This document shows, one piece after another, positions 29,301 through 42,300 of a stretch of 64,000 nucleotides of DNA. The notes below the pieces were generated by a model. It saw only the letters and a list, made by a program, of their open reading frames with translations. It was not told the origin of the DNA and did not search any database. The position numbers and the translations under genes are program-made. Origin of the DNA: Shinisaurus crocodilurus. Taxonomy: Eukaryota > Chordata > Lepidosauria > Squamata > Shinisauridae. Location: contig CM037880.1 of NCBI GenBank assembly GCA_021292165.1, positions 27,736,232-27,800,231 of the forward strand, written 5' to 3'. Within the stretch, counting starts at the first letter, position 1. The number at the start of each line of letters is the position of its first letter.

Positions 29301-32300
29301 CTGCAAGTAACACAGAAACCAATCATTCATTGACAATGCAAAAGCCAAACTAGAATTATAAATATAGCTTTACACCCACTAGAATTCTGGCAATATATTA
29401 CTTGAAGGATTCAGTTAGGAATTCTTCCAAAATAGACAAGCAGAAGCTTTGAAGCATATATTCTGGCAAGAATGGCCAACCTAAGCAGCCAACATTTTTC
29501 CTTTTTGGCAGCTTCCTCGGTGTTGAACAATGGTACAGAGTCCTCAAGACAAGCTCTTTGTATCTCCTCCCTCAGCTTTTCCTTACATTGTGGGTGGGTT
29601 CACACGACACGGCAACAATTGTGGTAAGTTACCACGATTGTTTGCCAGAACCCACGACACAACCGCGATGAGCTCGACAAGACTATCGGTCTCATCGTGG
29701 TCGCTTCACTCCCTCCCTTCCCCCTCATTCCTCCCAGCAATATCCCAGGGGACACCGCGGGGAGGAATGAGGCTCCTCTCTTTGACAGCCGCGATCCCGA
29801 GCAGATTTCAGCTCACGGCAGCTGTCAGAGACTCCCCGTTGTGCAAACAGGGCCCGTGCCCTGAAGCATAATGGCGAGTGGGGAGCCTCTCACCTCCTCA
29901 AGAGGTCTCCTCTCAGGCAGGAGTGCCAGTTCCACAGCCTCCTGCCGGAGAGGTTTACTCTCAGTTTGTGACACTGAGATAAGCAAAGTTACTGACGGGC
30001 TTCATCTCTTCTGAGCATAGCACACGTTGGAGGAACTTGCAATATTGTAGTGCCAAATCTGGAGAAATGGGAAGTAGTAAGGCACAGGTCCTATAAGCAT
30101 ATATGCTAGTGGAGAAAAGGTAGTGCCCCAAATCCCAAGTTTCCCAGTCCCCACAGTCATGGTATATTAACAACAGGAAAGACAGAACGTACATACTGCT
30201 TTACAGCTGTTTGCTATAAGACTTGCAGTCTTCTTAAAGGTTTTCTCGAGGTAATGAGCAAATCTCTCATTTTCATTTTCTTTGGAACCCAGCTGAAGAA
30301 ATTCACCTATAAAAGATAGAAGGATCATTAATGTTACTGAACTAGTTGCCTAAACAAGATATCCCAGTTACTTCTTAGGAAAGTTGTTAAATAGCCTTAC
30401 CACGCACCAGATCCTCAATCACCTGCGTTAACACAGAAACAATGGTTGTGTTTCCAATACGTGCTAAAACTAGAGATGCTGCAGAAAGGATGAAATCGCC
30501 GGCTAGAACTGCCTGGAAAAGAAGGATTTGCTTAAAAAAATAGATGCGTCTGTATTTTGTAGCATTATGTACTATTTCAAAATTGTTTCCTCCCTCCTGT
30601 TTATACAGAAAGGAAAAAGATGGCACTTTAAATGTATTATTTTCTTTTTTTGTACATTTATACAAAATGTTTTCTCTTTGGAATTGCCCAAATATGTTTG
30701 CCAGCAGTATAAACAGAAATTGGTTCAACTGCTATATGTTGGGAGATCAAGTGCAGCTGATTGTTCATGCTATGAAATTTATCATTGTTCCTTTCCCTTT
30801 GGAAAGTTCCAAGGACAGGACTGAAGCTGTGTCATTCTAATCTGCCAAGATGAGCTTATTTGTGTTAAACCATAATGTCTTTGATCCAGCTGTAAACTGC
30901 ATGCAGATGGGGAGACACAGCCTATCCACATCAACAGGTGTGTCCATTGAGTTAATGGGGCCCATGCACATAAAGCTCCATTGCTAGATTAGGGTAAATG
31001 GGAACCTGCTGGCACACCATTACTACACGCTCCTTTCTTTTCCACTGGATCACAGGGAGGCTCAGAGCACAGCAAACCTGTGCAATGCCAAAGAATTTCC
31101 TTCGTTAATTCCCTCCCACAGCCAACATATTCGCATTTGAACTTCGCATTTTTGCTGTGCCATATCATCTGTCTCATCTCCCTCCACCTGACATTTTCCA
31201 ACTACAAGCTTCCTGGAAGAGGAGGGAAGGGCTGTAACAAACCAGGATTAATTACTCCTCCCTGTTAAAAGCTGGAACCACCATAAGATAAGGAAAGGGG
31301 AAGTGACAGTCCATGATTTCAAGAGAAAAGGTACGAAATGTTTTCCAAACAGACTGGTTATCTTATCAGATTCTCTTCAGATAATTTCCAGTTATTCCAG
31401 CCTTCAGCTAAACTGGCTCTGAAGCCTAATTCAAAGGTTCCATAATGCCCTGAACAAGGGATGTTCAGAGTAGTACTGACACACAGTTTATTCATTACAG
31501 GAATACAGAAAGCAAAGTTTCTAGCATATTCACTGGGCAGAGTGTTTAATATTTTGAAATGACAAAATTCTCATGCAAGCATAAAAGCTTTTTCAAACCT
31601 CTACCATGGAAACATGGAACACCCATTAATATTAGGAAGATCATTAGATCAGAGTCCTGTTCACACATGGCTCTACCTGTGTAGAGCTGAGGTGGGCAGA
31701 AGGTAGATCAGGATCTACTGGCAGATCACTTGGCAATTTGCAGTAGTTTGGCAAGGGTTTCTGACCCCCAATTGTCTAATAATAGCCAATAGGCTCCAGT
31801 TGATGGATCTCAGGATTCTAGAAAAGAAAAGAAAAAGATCCTGCAAGCCTGAAGTCCAGCTACCACCCACCTCTGGTGTAGAGCCTATGTGTGGCGAGAT
31901 ATTAATATCAAGCAAGCTTACCCAATACCCCTCTCATTGGACATCACTTAGTAAGAGGCTGGTCCACTCAACTGAATGCTCAATTGCTTATTCTTGAAAA
32001 TCAGAGAAGTAACAATCATACAGATAATTCCCACTTGTGTTGCATTACAAGTATTAGGCCAGCAGTTAACATTTGTGGCCCTACAGATTTTATGGCCTCC
32101 CATCATCCCTCACCACTAGCTGTGATAGTTGGGAATTGTGGCCCTCCAGATGTTTTAGCTTACTAGCCCTCCACTAAGCCCACCATGACTTCCAATGCAT
32201 GTATATGGAGGACAGGACAAGAATGCTGTGGGGAAAAGAGCAAGACCATAAGGCATGATCCCAAGTTCCTGCTGCATGTATGGCTACCTTTCCCACTATT

Positions 32301-33290
32301 GACACACCATCTGGATGTTTGTATTCAACTACAATTAAAGCAACATGCCAATAAAACCTGAAATTATCCTTCAAAATATTTCACTTGATATAGGATTGCT
32401 GCCATGAAAATGCTAATACACATACTGTCATCAGGGCACAACCCAAAGTTAAGCACTTTGAAGTCTCATTGGTTTCAGTGAGAGACTTGAGCATGAATTA
32501 ATATTCTCCCTTCTTCCCTCCCCATTCCCTTTTTCCTTGTGTGTCGTGTCTTTTTAGATTGTAAGCCTGCGGGCAGGGACTGTCTTGTTAATTGTTGTAA
32601 ACCGCCCAGAGAGCTTCGGCTATTGGGCGGTATAAAAATGAAATAAATAAATAAATGTGCTTAAACTTTCTCACTGAAATCAACTGAAGTTTAAAGTGCT
32701 TACCTCAGGAGTTTAAAGTGCTCACACTTTTATGTAAGCATTTATTTGATGAGTGTCCGTTGGTATACGTGTATCCAGGCTTTTGAACTGCACAGAATAC
32801 TTTTGTTAGAAACACACTTGATTTCAGGAAGACTAGAAGTGCTGGACTATGCTCCTAATTTCTAGCTGTATGCAGCACAAGTTTATTTAGTTCCGTACAA
32901 TAAGCATTCTGTGCAATGCAAAATCATGCATACAACTAACATAAGCTGGTTCAATTAAAAAGCATCACCTCAACTATTTTGCCCATAAAGCACAAGATAA
33001 AACCTACCCTGGTCGCTTTACCATCGTCACAGACTGTATAATTTCCCCAGACTGTATAAGATTTTTATAGTTTTTCATGTAATCATGCCCCCAAATACAA
33101 AATCTAGCGCATAGTTACAAACACTCACCTTCCTTTCCCCCCAGATTTGATTGACTGTCATTTTTCCTCTTCGTGAATTTGCATCATCAATTACATCATC
33201 ATGAACTAGAGTAGCTGTATGGATCATTTCTGCAACTACAGCTACAGAGCGCTGGCTTGCCTGCACCTCGCTAAAATGCGGAGAGAAGGG

Positions 33291-33321
<31 letters not shown>

Positions 33322-36300
33322 GGAGTCAGTCAAGCATAGTAGGACACCCAGATCAGCAAAGGAAATAGGGTTTTGGATAACAATTATATACTAAATGTTA
33401 GTTTGTCCTGCATTCAAGACAAACATTTTGGTGTTCAGCATCTCCATAGTTAACTTCATCTTCCAAATTTATTCCTACAATTCCTATCCAGCAGTATCTA
33501 GCACTTGGCTTTTACAAGCAGTTAAGGGCAGTCAAAACATTAACTCTGATTCTGGGCATAACACAAACAAGACAGATATTTATAGGACATAGCAGTGCAG
33601 GAGGAATGTAAAGAGAGAAAAATATATTCTCTCTTATTTTGAAGATTAGGGCTTGGTCATCTAGTGACACAAAATGAAGTACTTCATGAAATACTGGACA
33701 TTCTTTTTCAAAGAATGTTGGGATGGAAATAATAAATAGCTTTTAGAGGGCTTAGAGAAACCTATTCTCCATGATTTTATTGATAGATGTTAACCCTGAT
33801 AGCAAAAAATGGAACTTCCCATGTTCAGACACACTATGCCTCCACTTACCAGATGATAGGAGCAAACAAATAACTATTGGACTCGATAGCCTTGTAGGCT
33901 CCTTCCAACTCTATGATATATGAATCTATGAAGCCTCCATCAACCTCTGCCAAGACTTCCCCTGGGGAATCTAGCTGATCATAACAGACAGAATGCTGCG
34001 CCCAACTGGATCATTAGAAAATCCACATTTCCATTATGAATGTTTGTAAAGAAAACTCAAACACTTGGCCAGTAAAGTCCCCAGGATACACATGGTTCAG
34101 ACCTAAGAAGACAAGAGCTAACTTTTCCTACAGAACCACACAGCAAAATCTTCCTATAGCCGAAAGCTATTTATTTATTTATTTACTCTTTCCCTCCCTT
34201 TTTAATACAGGTGAAAAATACATATTTCAAACATGCTACTGAACTATCAAGTCAAACTCTGCTTCCCCCCTAAAATTGAATAATTTTATTTTCCAACATT
34301 ACCATTTCCCCTTTCATAAGGGGAGATGAGAAACAGTTTATACTTCCTATACTTTATAGGAGAGCCAGTGTGGCATAGTGGTTAGAGTGTTGGACTGGGA
34401 CTCGGGAGATCCGGGTTCTAGTCCCCGCTCAGCCATGAAACTCACTGGGTGACTTTGGGCCAGTCACTGACTCTCAGCCTAACCTACCTCACAGGGTTGT
34501 TGTGAGGATAAAATGGAGAGGAGCAGGAGGATTATGTAAGCCGCCTTGGGTTCCTTGCAGGAAAAAAGGCGGGGTATACAGTAAATATAATAAATAAATA
34601 AATAAATAAATAGGACAACAGGATGTGTAGGCCTTGTTGGTTCTTTATTTACCATATATTTCATCTGATTACAGTTAATAGCAAAAGTTTGGTTTTTTAA
34701 AATTGGGAAGTAGCATTATCCACAAAAAAATAACTCACTTTATAAGAGCAACATAACTCCTAACAAGTTTATAGAAAAAATGGTTGAAGTTTATTAATCA
34801 TCATGGAATGAAAATTTTATTGATAATATCCAGCCTTCTTTCCCCTGCTCAATGCTATAAAAAGTATAGTCTGCTCTATGCTTAAATGTTTACATTTATA
34901 TCTGTTAAAATGTGTTAGTATATCTGATATTAATAGAAAAAACTGTTTAAAAGTTTTAAACACAAAACAACCTTCCTGATTTTGCACTAAGCCATTATGA
35001 TCTATAGCCAGACTGGACATTGTGTAGCCCAAATACAAGGTCTTTTTATATGGTATATTAGCCATTTCCTACCCAGGGGAATCACTATATAGAGCCTGCT
35101 TACCGATAGGTTGTGGCCTGCAGCTCACATGGCCAGGCTGATTTTAAACCCACACATCAGAGTGCAAATATCTGGTTGCCTGATGGCCAATGGCAACTGA
35201 AACTGCCCAGCTAGCAATTGTTATTATTGTAGTATGCTGCTGGCTGAGGCTGGGTGCAGCAATAACTACAGGTTTAGGAACATAGGAAGCTGCCTTATAC
35301 TGACTCGCTTTGCACAATCAAAACAAGCCACAGTGGCTTGCTGTGCGCTGCAGTGCACGCTGGGTGTGTTTTGCAACATCACCACCCGGCTGTGGCTTAT
35401 TGTGTTGTCCAAACCCGGGTGGCATGGTTTGCTGGAGGTTAAACAACCTTCAAATAACCCACAGGGTTATGCAAATAGCACCCAGCATGCATCATGGGTC
35501 ACAACTAGCCACCGTGGCTTGTTTTGATCATGCCAACCGGCCCACTGAGTCACTCTTGGTCCATCGAACACTGACTAGCAGTGGCTGTCCAGAGATTCGG
35601 GCAGGATTCTCTCCCTAGTCCTACCTGGAGATGCCAGGAATCGAACCAGCATGTTCTCTACCACTGAGCTATGGTCCTCACTGCCCCTCCAACACACGCA
35701 CACTTATAGGAGAGATTATATTTTGCAAGCACACCTACAGTCAAGAGACATGAGCTCAATAATGTGCATGGAAGTATAATGCTGGCCTGGATCAGCTGCT
35801 TCCAGTTAAGTACAAGTGGCAGCATGTACAATGATCAGTGAGAGGTAACTCTTCCTGATCCAACCACTCTTCTAGGACACATCCCTTCCCACCCCCACAT
35901 CCTCTACCTTCCCCGTAATTCTGAATGCTTGCAATTAAAAAAATCACAATCACAAAAGCAAGTGATCCTGGCTGACAGCGTTAGTGCTGTTATTGCAAGC
36001 AAGTGGGCTTTTTTGAGCGAAGGAAAATGGATCTGAACTTTCAAGAACTTAAAAAATGAAGGTTAAGTACTTACCCAGAACTGTTATGATGAAAATTGCA
36101 CGCTCTAGCCATTAGCACCACAATCATTGGTCGAAAGGCCTTCCCTTTGCCATCAAAGTAATATTCACACATTTCTTTAAGTTCTGAAGTAGATACCCAT
36201 AATTCCTGTAAAACAAACAAACAAACAAACAAATTAGCAGTTCTAAAGCTGGGCAGTAAATCTCATAATATAAGTGGATTAAATGTTAAGTATCCTTTGA

Positions 36301-39300
36301 AGAAAGATCCATTAAAGTGCCTCACCTTTTTAATATCTTCATACAGATTTTTCAAGTCTTTCCTTCCAAGTTTAAAAGGATCTTTATGTTTTTCATCACT
36401 AACAACTTTACCACAGCTGTGTGTCCGCATCGTTGTGTGATGAAACCTGGCAACAGTATTATTTGAAAGAATGTAGACAGTTAAAATATGGGGCAGGGGT
36501 GCTTTGTTTTATAGAGCATACAAAATACTGAAACAGTCTTATCACCCCCAAAATGGTAGTTAATTTTTTTTCTGTTCTAAATAACTGAACTCATAAGGAA
36601 GAGAAGTCATAAGTCGTAGCTCTTTCCAGTTTATCATGTGGATCAAAAACATAATTCAACTAAGCATATTAAAACTGAGAAAATAGCTTTTCTAAAATCA
36701 TAAATCTATTTTTCTTGGTTGACCTTGTATTTGCAGCGTTGAAAAAATGATCCTTCAACGCCAACTTCAGTGGACCGGTCATGTTGTTCGAATGCCTGAC
36801 TGCCGTCTCCCAAAGCAGTTACTTTATTCCCAACTCAAGGATGGAAAGCGGAATATCGGTGGTCAATAGAAGAGGTTTAAAGATGTTCTTAAGGCTAATC
36901 TAAAAAAATGCAATATAAACATCGAAAACTGGGAAGCTCTGGCCCATGAACTATCTAACTGGAGGTTGGCCTTTCACAAAGGTTCCATGGACTTTGAAGA
37001 AGCCCGAGTGCAAGGTGAAAGGGAGAAACGTGCTAAGCGAAAAGCACATCAAATGAATCCTTTACAGGACCATCTTCCATCTGGTAACCTATGTCCTCAC
37101 TGTGGGAAGCTGTGTGGATGTAGAATTGGCCTCCACAGTCACTTATGGACCCATCGCTAGAGTCTACACAATTTTTCTTTAGAATTTCCTCCTTTTAAAA
37201 TTTCCTTTTTGTAAATTTTTATCCTGGAAGACAATCTTACTCGGTCACGAGTGATCGCCTGATGATGATGATGATTATGATAATGATGATGCAGTAAGAA
37301 AGGTAAACACACTTAAAGATAAAATTCATAGTTGGGCAGTAACTTTATTAGGACCAACAAAAATTCCGTAAGAACATAGTAGCAGTCATGCTGGATAAGA
37401 CCAAGGTCCATCTAGTCCAGTATTCTGTTCACACAGTGGCCAACCAGCTGCCTGCAGGAAACCCACAAGCAGGACTTGAGTGCAACAGCTTCCTCCCGCT
37501 CATGTTCCCCAGCAATGGGTGTACATAGGCATAAAGCCATCCAAATTGGTGTCCATCACCACACTTTGTGTTAGCAAATTCCATAGTTTAATTATGCACT
37601 GTGTGAAGCAGTACTTCCTTTTATCTGTCAATCAGCTTCATGGGATGACCCCAGTGGGTTCCAGTATTAAGAGAGAGGGAGAAAAATGTCTCCCTATCCA
37701 TTTTCTCCACACCATGAATAATTTTGTACACCTCTATTATGTCTCCCCTCACTCGTCTTTTCTCTAAGCTAAACATCCCTAGATGTAACTTGTAACCTTT
37801 CCTCACAGAGGAGTTGGTCCAGCCCCTTGATCATTTTAGTTGCCCTTTTCGCAACTCTACAATATCCTTTTTTAAGTGCGGTGACCAGAACTGTACACAG
37901 TATTCCAAGTGTGATCGCACCATAGATTTGTATAAGGGCAATATGATATTGGCAGTTTTATTTTCAATTTCTTTCCTATTATGCCTAACATGGAATTTGT
38001 CATTTTTGCAGCAGCTGCACACTGGGTTGACATTTTCATCGCGCTGTACACCACAACCCCAAGATCTCTTTCTTGATCAGTGTGAAGAAATGCCTGTATT
38101 TGTGGTTCTGTAATGTGTACTTTGTGTGGCCTCTGTGAAGTTACAATGTATCTGAGTAGGCTTGAGGCCTTGTTTTGCTTTTGTTAAAGGCCTGTGCAGT
38201 AGTTGCCGAGTGACATTCTGAAGGGGGAGAGACAGACAAGCGCATTGAATATTGTTAGATGGGGCCTGGATCAGGTAAATTCAGTTCTGATTGGCTGGGG
38301 ATTCTAGCTAGGTGGAAGAGAGCTAGTTGGGAAATGACAGTTGAGGTATGACAGTTGACAGTTAGGAGTTTAGTCAGAGAGAGCTAGTCTGTGGAAAGAG
38401 GGAGAAGATCTGCTGGTTGGTGTGTGGTATTTTTTAAAAAAAAAAGGACTAGGAGAAAGCTGAGGAGAAAGTGAAGGCTTAAATATTAAGCTATTCTTTC
38501 TCTGGGGAATAACCATGTGGCTGGTGAAGATCAGGAGTTAGGAGCAGGTGGTTGTGTTATGCCAAGAGGCTGCCCTAAGATCTTGCAAGAGGAAGGTTAT
38601 ATAAGTAGGCAGTAAAAATCCAGATAAACTGTCCAAGCAGCCAGTAATACAACAGGAGGAGCTTGGGTGTCAGAGGAAGACTATACCCTGAAGCTGGACC
38701 TGGTTGTAAGGGTATTTGGCTGGGGCAGAGGAAATCCCCTATAGTCAGCCATCAATAGCTCGATGTTGATAGGGACATGTTACATATTTTTGTTAGAAGA
38801 TCAGCATTTTCACACTTCAGTTTTTAAAGAACTCTAGGATAGATACCATTTGGGCCTGGTGATTTATTCACTTTCAATTTGTCAAATTTATTAGCTTTCA
38901 GTTTGTCACCTTCATCTTTTGTCACTACTATTTGCCTCAGTTCCTCAGACTCCCTTCCTGAAAACATCAGTTTAGGTACAAGTATCTGTCCTATATCTTC
39001 TGCAGTGAAGACAGATGAAAAGAATTCATTTAGCATCTCTGCAATCTCCTTATCCTTCTTTAGTACTTCTTTAACTCTGTTGTCATCCAGTGGTCCAACT
39101 GCCTCCCCAGCTGGTTTCTTGCTTCTGATATATTTAAAGAATTTTTTATTGTTACAGGGCCTTGATGTCCAGAACTCTTCATCAGGCTAGGTGGTACAAA
39201 AAGCAGGGGGATGTTGGAAGAAATAGTAAAGTCCCAAAATTGGGTCAGATGTTGTGGCCATGAGGTCTACAATTTTAGACCCAGTCTCAAAATGGAGATT

Positions 39301-42300
39301 TGCAGACTGAATGAATCAGTCATTGGTTGGTATAGCAAAGCAATCTCGGACAGAGAAGCAATGGCTGCTCTCCTTTGCGGAAAACATAAAGGCTAGCAAA
39401 ACATAGCAAAGGCAGATCCGAATTACAGACTCAAACTGCAAATGTCATGGCCATAACATTTAGCCAAATTTATGGACTTTACTCCATTCCCTGCTTTTTG
39501 TATCACCTGGCCTGATGAAGAGCTCTAGAGAACTCAAAAGCTTGCATGATTTTGTGGAATTTTGGTTGATCCTAATAAAGGTACTGCCCAACTATGGATT
39601 TTGGATTCCTCACCCCCCACTGGACTTTGGCTTTATTTATTTTTTTACTCATGGACCAGCATGGCTATCCTTGTTTTTGTTTTTTTATACACTTAAAAAA
39701 GCAACTGCTTTGCATTTCAACATATTAAAACTGGCATCTGCTTCTTTTTCCAGTTTTGATTCTGGACAGGATGGAGGCCCAAAACCCAGTCTATACATCA
39801 GTTTGGTGAAACCACAAGGTATTGTTCCTCTTGGTTTCTGTAACTATAGTGAATGGCTTATTATCACACACTCCTATCTATTACTACCCACCAGCTTTCA
39901 TACAGCACACCAGCATGGGGAGTTAACAATAAAATAACTAAGATTTTTAGGCAAGCAATCAGAATCAGAGAAGAGAAGTGCAAAAGGAAAATAGTTTGTA
40001 ATTTTACTTTGAGGTGATAGCTTCTTATGTTACTATACCACTGCTGACTATGCATGCCATATCACTGCTGTACAGGGTGGATAAAAATCAATGATATATT
40101 TTTTTAATTAAAAAAAATATCGATTTTTTAAAATTTAAATCGGATTTTTTAAAATAAAATGTTTTTTGAGGAAAAATCTATCCAAAGACAGTTTTCTATT
40201 TAAGATACATTATAGTCCAAAGGTTATTCATCATGAAATAAGGATTAGTTTTTAATTAGCATGAGGCTGTATATTCATGCAATGTTTAAATTTTTTGGTA
40301 AATGAATTCCACTAATCCATTCACAATGTCATGCTCTTCCAGAGGTTTCTGTAAGATTATTGGGCAATTTTTCTATCTAGGAGATAGTTCACCTTGGAAT
40401 AATTTCATAATTATCTATCTATGATGTGTTTCTAATAGTATAACCAAATCAGTATTTTTTTATATATATAACTAAAACTAATCAAGAACAAATCCTGCCA
40501 GACTAATCTGATCTCATTTTTTGATCGGATAACCTCCCTTGTGGACTGTGGGAATGCTGTGGACATAATATTTCTGGACTTCAGCAAAGCTTTTGACAAA
40601 GTGCCTCATGATATCCTGATTAGCAAGCTGGCTAAAAGTGGGCTGGATGGAACAACTATCAGGTGGATCCACAATTGGCTACAGAATCGGACTCAAAGAG
40701 TGTTTATCAATGGTTCCTTCTCAAACTGGGGAGAGGTAACGAGCGGGGTACCACAGGGCTTGGTCCTGGGCCCGGTGCTCTTCAACATTTTTATTAATGA
40801 CTTGGATGAGGAGGTACAGGGAATGCTTATCAAATTTGCAGATGATACAAAGTTGGGTGGAACAGCTAATACTCTGGAAGACAGAAACAAAATTCAAAGT
40901 GACCTCGATAGGCTGGAGCGCTGGGCCGAAAACAACAGAATGAAATTTAATAGGGATAAATGCCAAGTGCTGCACCTAGGGAGAGGAAACCAAATGCAGA
41001 GTTACAGAATGGGGGATACTTGGCTCAACAATACTACAAGTGAGAAGGATCTTGGAATTGTGGTAGATCACAAACTGAATATGAGCCAGCAATGCGATGT
41101 GGCTGCAAAGAAGGCAAATGCTATTTTGGGCTGCATTAATAGAAGTATAGCTTCCAAATCGCGGGAAGTGATAATTCCCCTTTACTCGGCACTGGTTAGG
41201 CCTCATCTTGAGTATTGCGTCCAGTTCTGGGCACCACACTTTAAGAAGGACGTAGACAAACTGGGGAGGGTTCAGAGGAGGGCAACAAGGATGATAAAGG
41301 GACTGGAAACAAGGCCCTATGAGGAGAGACTGAAAGAACTGGGCATGTTTAGCCTTCAGAAGAGGAGACTGAGGGGAGATATGATCGTACTCTTCCAGTA
41401 CTTGAAGGGATGTCACACAGAGGAGGGCCAGGATCTCTTCTCGATCATCCCAGTTTGCAGGACACAGAATAATGGGCTCAAGTTACAGGAACCTAGATTC
41501 CACCTAAACATCAGGAAAAAATTCCTGTCAGAGCAATAAGACAATGGAATCAACTACCTATGGAGGTGGTGGGCTCTCCCACTCTGGAGGCATTCAAGGT
41601 GCAGCTGGACAGGCATCTGTCGGGGATGCTTTGACCTGGATTCCTGCATTGAGCAAGGGGTTGGACTCGATGGCCTTGTAGGCCCCTTCCAACTCTACTT
41701 TTCTATGATTCTAATCTGAAAAGTTGTTATTCTAAAAATGAAACCTTCATCTGGTTGTGAATATTAAGATTATACCAGCAAGAATGAGTCTTTGGTAACT
41801 CTGAGTTGTTTAAAATATGTACAGTAATACCTTGGATTGAGAGCATAATTCATTCCGGAAACGTGCTTGTAATCCAAAACACTCTTATATCAAAGCAAGT
41901 CTCTGGTGGGCGTGAGCGGGGCCGATTTCGGCCCGCTACGCCCGCTTGAGGCGAGCGGTTACATCCCTACGACTTGTCTTGCAAGACCTTGCTCGTTTAT
42001 CAAATCAAAATTAAAAAAATTTTTTGCTTGTCTTGCAAAACGCTCTCAGACCAAGTTACTTGCAATCCAAGGTATTACTGTATTAAGCTTATAGCGAGGA
42101 AGAGGACACTTGGGGGGGGGGAGTCACATGATTAAATCGAGTCTTTCTGAGTAGTGATTTAAATCGTGATTTAAATCAAATTGATTTAAATCAAATCACC
42201 CTGTTGCTGTACCATTCTTATGTTATTGAACCACTGATGTACCATTCATTATCTTGTCATGAAGCAAAGATGTTGGTCGTACCAACTGTGCTGGAAGTAT

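Larger units (their letters stand above)
26702..30196 (-). other. PDSS1: PDSS1 intron with MITEs and L2
   Basis: Contains palindromic hAT-like MITEs at 27050-27175 and 27966-28112, an L2 antisense copy at 28139-28870 that passes into CR1-like text to about 29110, and a GC-rich stretch at about 29590-29840 with 'acacgacac' inverted motifs. No exon recognised. Confidence 0.6.
33271..36074 (-). other. PDSS1: PDSS1 intron
   Basis: Contains poly(A) 33295-33321, a CR1 3' tail scrap (33873-33930), a tRNA-derived SINE (34361-34611) and a SINE split by a MITE (35278-35690). No exon. Confidence 0.6.
40073..42203. mobile_element. hAT-like MITE hosting two later insertions
   Basis: Ends CAGGGTGGATAAAAATCAAT and complement of CAGGGTGATTTGATTTAAAT. 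Flanks CTGCTGTA (40065-40072) and TTGCTGTA (42204-42211) match 7/8. The arms consist of repeated GATTTAAATC palindromes. Its own sequence is about 40073-40477, 41717-41821 and 42083-42203, the rest being a CR1 and a mariner-like MITE. Confidence 0.8.

Noticed and set aside
37831..38022. Small protein-coding gene (63 codons, - strand)
   Set aside because: It is the C-terminal RT region of a CR1 element (HLEYCVQFWSPH).
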